This document shows, piece by piece, positions 24,662 to 31,751 of a stretch of 39,756 bases of DNA; within the stretch, counting starts at the first letter, position 1, and every line of letters starts with the position of its first letter. Under the pieces are notes generated by a model, which saw nothing but the letters and a program-made list of their open reading frames with translations, ran no database searches and had not been told where the DNA came from. Position numbers and translations under genes: made by a program. Source of the stretch: Methanobacteriota archaeon (GTDB lineage: Archaea > Thermoplasmatota > Thermoplasmata > RBG-16-68-12); contig VBMI01000094.1 in NCBI GenBank assembly GCA_005878955.1, positions 1 to 39,756 of the forward strand. Reading direction: 5' to 3'.

Positions 24662-24954
24662 CTCCGTTCGAGCTCGGGCTCCTCTCCCTGGTGGGCGCCG
24701 TCTTCGTCGTCGCCGTCGTCGCCCTCCGGTTCCCGCGCGGGCGGCGGGAGTGGCCGCTGGACGCCCGCCAGACCGCCTGGCTCCTGATCAGCGGGCTCAC
24801 GGGCATCCTCGTGTTCGCGCTCCTGTATCTCGCGACGCGGGAGGTGCGGTGGCCCGCCGCCCCGACGACGACGTTCGTCGCGGTGTCAGCCGCCCTCGCG
24901 CTCCTCCTCGGGGTCGCGCTCTTCCTCCCCCAGGGCCTTCGCGCGCGACCGTGA
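24658..24954 (+). CDS. Small three-helix membrane protein
   Basis: This 98-residue protein is almost entirely hydrophobic. Three predicted helices lie at about 5-21, 39-58 and 69-88, with a basic loop (RFPRGRREWPLDARQ) between the first two, so the loop is probably cytoplasmic. No family is recognised. GTG 24658-24660 overlaps the stop of the AAA gene (GTGA), so it is the last gene of the operon and probably coupled to it. A role as accessory subunit of the membrane AAA complex is inference from position. Its last 69 bases overlap the end of the convergent beta-helix gene. Confidence 0.68.
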   Translation: MTPFELGLLSLVGAVFVVAVVALRFPRGRREWPLDARQTAWLLISGLTGILVFALLYLATREVRWPAAPTTTFVAVSAALALLLGVALFLPQGLRARP

Positions 24955-26874
24955 GCGCCACGCGACCGCGAAGAGGCCCACGGCGAGGACGACGAGGGAC
25001 GAGACCCAGACCGGGGTGAGGTCCACCCGCCGCGGGGCGCTCTCCATGTCGAACGTAAAGACGTACGTGCTCGGGAGCGGGTTCCCCGCGAGGTCCGTGG
25101 CGGTGTCCCGCACCTCGACGAAGTACGTCGCCCCGTGCTCCGCGTCCAAGATGGCGAAGCTCACCTCCCGGCCGTCCGCGCTCCACTCGAAGTCCCCGAC
25201 GCGGTACCCGAGGACGGTGACCGCCGCCTCCGTCGTCGACGGGTCCATCGCCTCGCTGAACGTGACCGTCACGCGGGAGCCGAAGCGCACCCCGACGGAG
25301 TCTGCCAGCGGGCTCGTGCCGACGACCCGCGGCGGCGTGCGGTCCGTCTCGTAGAAGATCTCCGGATGCGTCGCGGACATGTTCACGATCCGGGGCGTGT
25401 CGCGGAACGCCCGCGAGGGATGGTCGACGGAGACCTCCACGATGGAGAGGGTGAGGGTGGGCGGGGCCGTCGGATCGGAGACGAGGCTGAGGACCCCGTA
25501 CGCGGCGGGGGTCCACCGGAGCCAGCCGTCCACGTCTGTCATCCCGCCCGCGATCTCCGCGCCGTCCTGCGTGATGCGGACGTGGGCACCCGCGATGGGC
25601 GCGGAGGCCTCCGAGAGGGTCCTCACGTGCAGGAAGTTCTCCACGGTGAGGGAGGACCGCTGGTCCGTGAGGTTCACCGCGTCGAGCCGGAGGTCCGTGT
25701 TCAGGGAGACGACGTTCGACACGCTCGTGAGGAGGAACTCGTTGCTCGAGTTCGCGAGGGTCGCGTTCACGACCGTGAGCGAGCTGTTCGCGGCGTACAC
25801 GAGGGCTCGGTTGTTCTGGAGGCGCGGGCCCGCCACGGTGACGTTCACGGCGTCGTAGAAGGTGAGGAGCCCCTGCTCCGTCGCGTTCCCGGTGAAGCCC
25901 GCCGAGCGGCCGGAGTCCAGGTCGACGCCCGCGAGGACCGCGTCGCGCGTCCGGTACCGGTACAGGGTGTCCAGCGGGACGCCGTTCACGACGTTCCCCC
26001 GGGAGAGGCCGAGGGTCCGCTTCGAGTCGTACGGGATGTCCACCCCGACCCCGTTGTTCCGGAACACGTTGTCCCGCAGGGTCGCGGCCGCGTCGAACAG
26101 GAGGAGCCCGTCCCCGCCGTAGTTCGCGAGGCCGTTCCCCTCGACCGTGTTGTTCGCAAGAACGGGGTCGGCGCTCAGGACGAGGACGCCCACCCACCCG
26201 TTCCGGATCGAGTTGTTCTCGATGCGGGGCCGCCCGCCGAGGTACACATAGATTCCGAAGTAGTTGTCCACGAGCGTGTTGTTCCGGATCACCGGGTCGG
26301 CTTCCTGGGTGATGATCCCGACGCGCTGGTTGAACAGCTGCGTCTGGATGTGATTGTTCTCGATGAGGGGCGCGGCGTTCGGGCCGATGACCTGGATCGC
26401 CCGGAGGCCGCTCTCGAGGATCGTGTTGTTCGCGATCTTCGGGGAACACTGTCGGACGTCGATCGTCGTGGATCCCCAGGAGAACTCGGTGTATTCGATG
26501 TCGGAGCCGTCGGAGCCGAGGAGCTGGATCGAGACCCAGTCGTTCCGGTCCGGGAAGGGGTCGTTGGAGGTGAACATGACATGAAGGTCCGGACGCCCGA
26601 TGGAGAGGATTCGGCCGTACACGAGGATTGAGTGCGAGGCGGGCGGGGCGGTGTCGAAGCGGACTTGCACACCGGGGTCCACCGTAAGGGTCACACCCTG
26701 CGGAACCGTGACGTCCCCCGTCACGATGAACGGGCTGCCGGAGACGGTCCACGTCGTGTTCCCGGGCAACGTCCCGGACACGAGGGTCGGGCCCGCCACC
26801 GCGGTCCGGGACCAGGGGGCGGGTAAGAAGACGAGGACGAGAACGATGAGGAGAATGACCGCCCCGCGCCGCAC
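24886..26874 (-). CDS. Cell-surface parallel beta-helix protein with SbsA-like domain and C-terminal anchor
   Basis: This 662-residue protein has a signal peptide at 1-28. A right-handed beta-helix (NosD/pectate-lyase-like) at about 40-290 shows the repeated rungs IENNHIQT, IRNNTLVDNYFG, IENNSIRNG, LANNTVEGNG and LRDNVFRNNGVG. Further beta-domains follow, then an SbsA/Big-5-like Ig domain at about 515-610 (PPRVVGTSPLADSVGV, VTFSEAMDPST). A membrane helix lies at about 621-639, and the 23-residue charged tail is cytoplasmic. Such surface proteins bind or modify polysaccharides, but no catalytic residues stand out. TATA GATAAATAG at 26897-26905 puts transcription at GTG 26874, so it is leaderless. 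Many N-x-S/T sequons suggest glycosylation outside the cell. Confidence 0.86.
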   Translation of the reverse strand: MRRGAVILLIVLVLVFLPAPWSRTAVAGPTLVSGTLPGNTTWTVSGSPFIVTGDVTVPQGVTLTVDPGVQVRFDTAPPASHSILVYGRILSIGRPDLHVMFTSNDPFPDRNDWVSIQLLGSDGSDIEYTEFSWGSTTIDVRQCSPKIANNTILESGLRAIQVIGPNAAPLIENNHIQTQLFNQRVGIITQEADPVIRNNTLVDNYFGIYVYLGGRPRIENNSIRNGWVGVLVLSADPVLANNTVEGNGLANYGGDGLLLFDAAATLRDNVFRNNGVGVDIPYDSKRTLGLSRGNVVNGVPLDTLYRYRTRDAVLAGVDLDSGRSAGFTGNATEQGLLTFYDAVNVTVAGPRLQNNRALVYAANSSLTVVNATLANSSNEFLLTSVSNVVSLNTDLRLDAVNLTDQRSSLTVENFLHVRTLSEASAPIAGAHVRITQDGAEIAGGMTDVDGWLRWTPAAYGVLSLVSDPTAPPTLTLSIVEVSVDHPSRAFRDTPRIVNMSATHPEIFYETDRTPPRVVGTSPLADSVGVRFGSRVTVTFSEAMDPSTTEAAVTVLGYRVGDFEWSADGREVSFAILDAEHGATYFVEVRDTATDLAGNPLPSTYVFTFDMESAPRRVDLTPVWVSSLVVLAVGLFAVAWRSRSRAKALGEEERDPEEEREGG

Positions 26875-26895
26875 GACGACTCATAGCTCCCCGCG

Positions 26896-26905
26896 CTATT
26901 TATCG
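26896..26905 (-). promoter_or_regulatory. TATA box of the beta-helix gene
   Basis: CGATAAATAG on the minus strand is centred about 26 bases before GTG 26874 (leaderless). Confidence 0.65.
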
Positions 26906-26981
26906 AGTCTAGTACAGCCATCGGTGCATGGGAGAGGCTCGTGGAATGGGAGGAGAGGCCCGGGACGGGCCGCGGATATCC

Positions 26982-27022
26982 TTATATATCTCACAACCTC
27001 GCGTACAAATCTCCTTTTATAA
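26982..27022 (+). promoter_or_regulatory. Two TATA boxes ahead of the peptide-binding protein gene
   Basis: TTATATAT at 26982-26989 and TTTTATAA at 27015-27022 predict starts near 27011 and 27044. Both lie well upstream of ATG 27122, giving an unusually long leader for this genome. Confidence 0.6.
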
Positions 27023-27043
27023 CCTCCGCAGGCATCACGTCTC

Positions 27044-27078
27044 GTTCGGACGCGTGCATCGGTGATGCATGTCCGAAC
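27044..27078 (+). promoter_or_regulatory. 35-nt imperfect palindrome at the predicted mRNA 5' end
   Basis: GTTCGGAC (27044-27051) pairs with GTCCGAAC (27071-27078), and TGCATC pairs with GATGCA inside, with a GCG/T internal loop and a GGT tip. The 5' arm coincides with the transcription start predicted from the TATA box at 27015. It may be an operator at the start site, or a 5' mRNA hairpin affecting stability or translation. Confidence 0.6.
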
Positions 27079-27121
27079 GCGACGCGCATGTTTTTCGGGC
27101 GTCGAAGAGAGGAGGAATACG

Positions 27122-30004
27122 ATGAGGAAGCCGGTGCGAGTGGCAATAGCGCTGTCGGCCATCGCCCTCGTCGCGATCATGCTGGCCGTGCCGTTCTATA
27201 CGTCTACGGCCGCCGCGATCGACTCGACGGGGACGCGGGACACGGTGATCTACACGGTCGGCGGCCAGGACCAGATGAAGACGAGGAACTGGCTGCCGTC
27301 GATCGCGAATGACGTGTGGACGTCGGACGTCCTCGGCCGAGTGTACGACACGGTGGGCCAGACGGATCCGGTGACGGACGAGCTCGTGCCCTACATCATC
27401 AAGGGCATCGACGTCGACGGGGACGGCACGTTCCAGCGAGCGGAGAAGGGCGGATTCCTGAAGGGCGCCTGCCCGCTGCCGTGCGCGGACGAAGTGACGT
27501 GGCGCAGGACGGTCGTCGCGTACTACGACTTCAACGGGGTCCTCTACCATGACAACGTCCAAGCCGACATCGGGGACGTGATGTTCAACTACGTCATGCA
27601 GTCGATCAACCCGCGGTTCAACACGGACCTGCGGGTGTTGTGGGATGACCCGAACGCGGCGACCTTCCCCGCGAGCCGCCACCTGAACATCGACTTCCTT
27701 GGCTGCGGCACCGCGATCAGCTGGGACTTGGCCGGGACCCTTCCAGGGGACAACAACCTACGGTGCGCCCTGCGATACCGGCTCCAGGACGATTTCGCGC
27801 TGTTCTACCGAAACACGCTGGTGGGGCTCACCCTGTTCCCGCGGCACGAGTTCGAGGGGACGGGCGCCGGGCACCACCCTGGTGGTGCGGACTTCGGATT
27901 CGCGATCTACCCGGTGACCTGGCCCGTTGCGAGCAAGCGCCTGCAGGGCATCCCGACGGACGAGACCGCGATTGCGCCATTCAACTACCCTGCTGCAGAG
28001 GGCTGGCTGATGACGGACGCGGACGTGATCGGGACCGGGGCGTTCCGGTTCGGGACGTGGTCCTTCGGCGCGTTCGCGCGGGTCGACAAGTACACGAAGT
28101 ACTTCTACGGAGTGGACCCGAACAACCCCGCCGTCGTGCTCGACCCGGACCTGCCGACGTACATCCACCAACCCTTCGTCGACGCGATCCTATTCAAGAT
28201 CTACCGGACGACGCAGCTCGGCGTGCTCGCGCTCGAGTCGGGCGAGATCGATTTCTATCACTGGGCGCTGCCGCCGGAGTTCGTGCCGGACCTCCTGAAC
28301 GACCCGAACGTGCGGGTCTGGGCGAACGCGGAGCCCGGGTTCTTCTACATGGCCTACAACATGCGGCGCCAGCCCTTCGGGTACACGACGTGGCCGCCTC
28401 CGGCGGGCATGGACCGGGATCCAACGGTCGACACCGGACTTCCGTTCCGCCAGGCGTTCGCGCACCTGATTGACAAGGCGCAAATCGTGCGCGTCCTCCT
28501 GCAGAACTACGGCGTGATCGCGGACGGCACGGTGAGCCCCGCGAACACGTTCTGGTACAACGGCACGCTGCCGAAGTACGCGTACAGCACGGCCCAGGCC
28601 GCGGCGATTCTGGACAACCAGGGCTGGGTCGATACGAACGGGAACGGCTGGCGGGAGTTCCCCCGGCTCGGGGACAGCCAGTTCGACATCCTGACGCCGC
28701 AGGCGGATTACGATCCGATCCGGGCCTCCGCGGGCGCGATGATTGCGGCCGCGGCCCAGTCGATCGGCGTGAACGTGAGGTCGGCACCGACCGCGTTTGG
28801 CGCGATCACGAGCGCGATCGGTGCCGGGGACTTCGACATGTTCATCCTCGGCTGGCGGATTAGCGGCACGGACCCGGACTACCTGTTCAGCTTCTTCCAC
28901 AGTTCGAACGCGAACGGTGGGCAGAACTATCCGGGCTTCTACGACTCGGCGTTCGATGCGACGATCTCCGCGAGCCGGAAGGAGCTCGACGAGAGCAAGC
29001 GCCAGCAGCAGATCAAGTACGCCCAGGGCATCCTCGCGCAGCGGCTGCCGTACGACGTTCTGTACTACCGGACGAACATCGAGGCGGAGCGGAACGACCG
29101 GTTCGTGAACTACTCCGTGTCGTCGGGGACGATATGGAACTTCTGGTCGGTGATGAGCATCCAGCGGCCGACGAACCTGTTCATCCATGCGGTCCCCTCG
29201 GCGCCCTCCGCAATCGTGGAGGGCGGGTCGGCGGCCGTCAGCGTCTCGGTCCGGGACCAGGACGGTGCGGCGGTGAGCGGGGCGACGGTGGCGTTGTCCG
29301 TCATCTCAGGCAGCGGGACGTTCAGCGGCGGTCCGTGCACCGGGACGAACACCTGTACCGGCGTAACAACGGCCACGGGGACGTTCTCCGCGACGTACAC
29401 GGCGCCCACGCCCGTGCCCGCGGCGCCGGACGTTGAAATCACCGTCACGGCGCAGGCCGCGGGCTACCCGATCGATCAGCGGAAGGCGGTCGTCACGATC
29501 TTCGCGCTCGGCACGCAGTTCCTGTCGATCACCCCGCGCCTGAACACGGGCGACCTCGTCCCCACGGGCGAGAGTCTGGTGTTCGGCGTGGACGTGAGGG
29601 ACCAGGACGGGAACTCGGCTCCGAGCTCGGACGTGACGATGACGGTGTCGCCCTCGGGGCCCACCTTGTCTCCAAGCTGCACGACGGTGAGCCCGTGCCC
29701 GGCCTCCACGGTCCAATCGGGCGTGGTGTTCCAGGCACCGAGCAGCATCTCGGCGAGCCCGACGGTGTTCCACGTCACGGCGCGCGCGACGGGCACTGGC
29801 ACGGCCGCGACGTCGACGTTCGACTTCACGGTCGTCCAGCTGACGAACACGGTCACGTGCCCGGATGGGCGTGTGGTGCCCGCGGGGACGTCCTGCCAGG
29901 GTGGCCCGCTCGTGCCCGCGCTTGACGTGCTGCCCGTCCTCGCGACGATTGCGGCCGCCGCCGTGATCTATGGCATCGTGCGGAACCGGAAGAAGGGGGC
30001 CTAG
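27122..30004 (+). CDS. dppA: Membrane-anchored peptide-binding protein of the ABC transporter (DppA/OppA-like)
   Basis: This 960-residue protein has a signal peptide at 1-33 and an SBP_bac_5 peptide-binding domain at about 40-680 (VWTSDVLGRVYDTVG, FRQAFAHLIDKAQIV, DPDYLFSFFHSSNANGG). Two Ig-like domains follow at about 690-905 (DQDGAAVSGATVALSVI and DVRDQDGNSAPSSDVTM). A C-terminal membrane helix at about 933-953 precedes RNRKKGA. Bacterial homologues are soluble or lipid-anchored; here the protein is held by its C-terminus, with the Ig domains as a stalk. ATG 27122 is chosen for the GGAGG ribosome site seven bases upstream; an earlier in-frame ATG at 27062 lacks one. A palindromic terminator overlaps the stop and may keep expression higher than that of the permeases. 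Confidence 0.93.
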   Translation: MRKPVRVAIALSAIALVAIMLAVPFYTSTAAAIDSTGTRDTVIYTVGGQDQMKTRNWLPSIANDVWTSDVLGRVYDTVGQTDPVTDELVPYIIKGIDVDGDGTFQRAEKGGFLKGACPLPCADEVTWRRTVVAYYDFNGVLYHDNVQADIGDVMFNYVMQSINPRFNTDLRVLWDDPNAATFPASRHLNIDFLGCGTAISWDLAGTLPGDNNLRCALRYRLQDDFALFYRNTLVGLTLFPRHEFEGTGAGHHPGGADFGFAIYPVTWPVASKRLQGIPTDETAIAPFNYPAAEGWLMTDADVIGTGAFRFGTWSFGAFARVDKYTKYFYGVDPNNPAVVLDPDLPTYIHQPFVDAILFKIYRTTQLGVLALESGEIDFYHWALPPEFVPDLLNDPNVRVWANAEPGFFYMAYNMRRQPFGYTTWPPPAGMDRDPTVDTGLPFRQAFAHLIDKAQIVRVLLQNYGVIADGTVSPANTFWYNGTLPKYAYSTAQAAAILDNQGWVDTNGNGWREFPRLGDSQFDILTPQADYDPIRASAGAMIAAAAQSIGVNVRSAPTAFGAITSAIGAGDFDMFILGWRISGTDPDYLFSFFHSSNANGGQNYPGFYDSAFDATISASRKELDESKRQQQIKYAQGILAQRLPYDVLYYRTNIEAERNDRFVNYSVSSGTIWNFWSVMSIQRPTNLFIHAVPSAPSAIVEGGSAAVSVSVRDQDGAAVSGATVALSVISGSGTFSGGPCTGTNTCTGVTTATGTFSATYTAPTPVPAAPDVEITVTAQAAGYPIDQRKAVVTIFALGTQFLSITPRLNTGDLVPTGESLVFGVDVRDQDGNSAPSSDVTMTVSPSGPTLSPSCTTVSPCPASTVQSGVVFQAPSSISASPTVFHVTARATGTGTAATSTFDFTVVQLTNTVTCPDGRVVPAGTSCQGGPLVPALDVLPVLATIAAAAVIYGIVRNRKKGA

Positions 30005-30026
30005 GCCCCCTTCCCTTTTCCTTTTG
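29992..30026 (+). terminator. 22-bp perfect palindrome with pyrimidine tract after the binding-protein gene
   Basis: GAAGGGGGCC-TA-GGCCCCCTTC at 29992-30013 is perfectly self-complementary and contains the TAG stop. CCTTTTCCTTTT follows it. This looks like an intrinsic-style terminator or attenuator between the binding-protein gene and the permease operon. Confidence 0.65.
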
Positions 30027-30049
30027 TATAGGGCACGCGCGTATAGGGG
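30022..30049 (+). promoter_or_regulatory. Internal promoter region of the permease-ATPase operon
   Basis: Two similar TATA-like elements, TTTTGTATAGGG (30022-30033) and GCGTATAGGGG (30039-30049), follow the terminator. Either would start a transcript before ATG 30080, which has a GGGGAG ribosome site. Confidence 0.5.
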
Positions 30050-30079
30050 ACAGAAACCCGGGTTCCGGGGCGGGGAGCG

Positions 30080-31750
30080 ATGAGGCTCAGGACGTACCTG
30101 ATCCGAAGGGCGATTCACACGGTGATCACGCTACTCGTGGTCCTCGTGCTGCTGTTCGTGATCTTCCGTCTGATGCCCGGCGACCCGACACGGTTCTTCA
30201 TCGCGCCGGGCCAACCTCCTCAGGTGCGGGACGAGATCTGCGTGTCGTTCGGCCTGTGCAAATGGGTGAGCGCCCCCGGGAACGGGTATCAGGGGCAGAT
30301 CCAGGCAGGCGCGGACGGCGCGTACAATGTGACCGCCTTCGTGAACGACACGGCGGGCACTCGGTGTGGAGCGAATCCTTGCAACTACACCTTCGTGTAC
30401 AACAACTTCCCCCTTGAAAGGGACCAGAGGAATGGCCATCCCGGGGTCGTCGTGACCGAGGTGACGCTTGCGAAGGCGGGTGGGATTGCCAGGCCCAGTC
30501 TCCCGGATGCGGCCCCGGGAGACACGATTACCGTCAGGGCGAAGATAGTCATCGATTCGATGCCGGCGTCCTCCCTTAGGGTGTTGAAGCCGGATAACGT
30601 GACGTGGATTTTCCTTGGCGCGCCACAGACGGATTCGACGCCCAGGTACTTTTACTGGACCTTCGTCGCCCCCGACCGTGGAACCTACTGGGGCGTGATC
30701 ACTGCCCGGAACGCAACGCTCACGGAGAACTTCACGTTCGGCTTCGCGGCGAGCCCCCCCGTCCCTGGCTTCGACCTCGTCGAGGGGAAGTTCTACGGGA
30801 TCCGACCGTCCTTCCCGCAGAACGTCGCTGTCCTCAGCGTGAACGTCACGGCCCGCGCGGCGCCAATCCGGAACGTGACCGCGAACCTCGTGTCGCCCGG
30901 CGGCTTCCCGCAGGTCGACATCCACCTCCGCCACCCGCTCCAGGTCGCCCGGAGGAGCCTCGCCGAGCAGTTCGTGCTCTACTTCATCAACATGCTCTCG
31001 GGGAACTTCGGCAACTCGTTCTACACGAAGCGGCCGGTGATGGACGAGATCTCGGTGCGGATCGGGCCGACGCTCCTCCTGTTCGGGTCCGCGGTCGTCA
31101 TCTCGTACCTCCTCGGCGTCCTCCTCGGCGCGATCCTTGCGTGGCGCCGCGGGAGCAAGATGGAGCTGTCGGCAATCGTCGTCAGCCTGTTCTTCTATTC
31201 CATGCCCGTCTTCTGGTTCGGACTCGTCCTCCTCTGGTTCTTCGCGTTCGACCGACGCTGGTTCCCGCTCGGCGGCATCGGCGGGTTCGACCCGAAGACC
31301 GGCTTGGCCCTAAACGGCTTCGCGTTGGTCGGCGACATCCTGTGGCACATGGCCCTCCCGCTGGGGAACCTCGTGATTCTGGGCCTCGCGGGACACGTCC
31401 TGCTGATGCGGAACAGCATGCTCGAGGTAATGGGCGAGGACTACATTCTCACCGCGAAGGCGAAGGGGCTCAGCGAGCGGAGGATTATGTACAGGCACGC
31501 TGCCCGGAACGCCCTCCTTCCCGTCGTGACGGCGTTAGCGATTTCCATCGGCGGGGTGATTAGCGGAGGGGTTCTCACGGAGACGATCTTCTCGTGGCCC
31601 GGGATGGGCTTCTACCTCGTGGCCGCGACCCTCCAGCAGGACTATCCTTCCGTGCAGGCGGCGTTCTTCATCCTCGCGGTCCTCACGATCCTCGCGAACA
31701 CTGTCGCGGACGTTCTATATGCATACCTAGACCCCCGCGTGAGGCTCTGA
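30080..31750 (+). CDS. dppB: Peptide ABC transporter permease (DppB/OppB-like) with large ectodomain insertion
   Basis: This 556-residue membrane protein is a DppB-type permease; typical family length is 310-340. The first helix lies at about 11-31 and is followed by the family motif MPGDPTRFF. From about 58 to 290 there is an inserted extracellular region with Ig-like strands (ITVRAKIVIDSM, RYFYWTFVAPDRGTYWGVI, VAVLSVNVTARA) and several N-glycosylation sequons. The canonical core resumes with LAEQFVLYFINMLSGNFG and five more helices, including the EAA-loop segment YILTAKAKGLSERRIMYRHA that docks the ATPases. The C-terminus YAYLDPRVRL is typical. The next gene starts one base after the stop. 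The pore is unchanged, so transport is expected; the inserted domain may contact the anchored binding protein. Confidence 0.93.
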   Translation: MRLRTYLIRRAIHTVITLLVVLVLLFVIFRLMPGDPTRFFIAPGQPPQVRDEICVSFGLCKWVSAPGNGYQGQIQAGADGAYNVTAFVNDTAGTRCGANPCNYTFVYNNFPLERDQRNGHPGVVVTEVTLAKAGGIARPSLPDAAPGDTITVRAKIVIDSMPASSLRVLKPDNVTWIFLGAPQTDSTPRYFYWTFVAPDRGTYWGVITARNATLTENFTFGFAASPPVPGFDLVEGKFYGIRPSFPQNVAVLSVNVTARAAPIRNVTANLVSPGGFPQVDIHLRHPLQVARRSLAEQFVLYFINMLSGNFGNSFYTKRPVMDEISVRIGPTLLLFGSAVVISYLLGVLLGAILAWRRGSKMELSAIVVSLFFYSMPVFWFGLVLLWFFAFDRRWFPLGGIGGFDPKTGLALNGFALVGDILWHMALPLGNLVILGLAGHVLLMRNSMLEVMGEDYILTAKAKGLSERRIMYRHAARNALLPVVTALAISIGGVISGGVLTETIFSWPGMGFYLVAATLQQDYPSVQAAFFILAVLTILANTVADVLYAYLDPRVRL

Positions 31751-31751
31751 G

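Noticed and set aside
27062-27121. ATG 27062 as start of the binding-protein gene
   Set aside because: It would place 20 non-signal residues ahead of the signal peptide, overlaps the 5' hairpin, and lacks a ribosome site, whereas ATG 27122 has GGAGG upstream.
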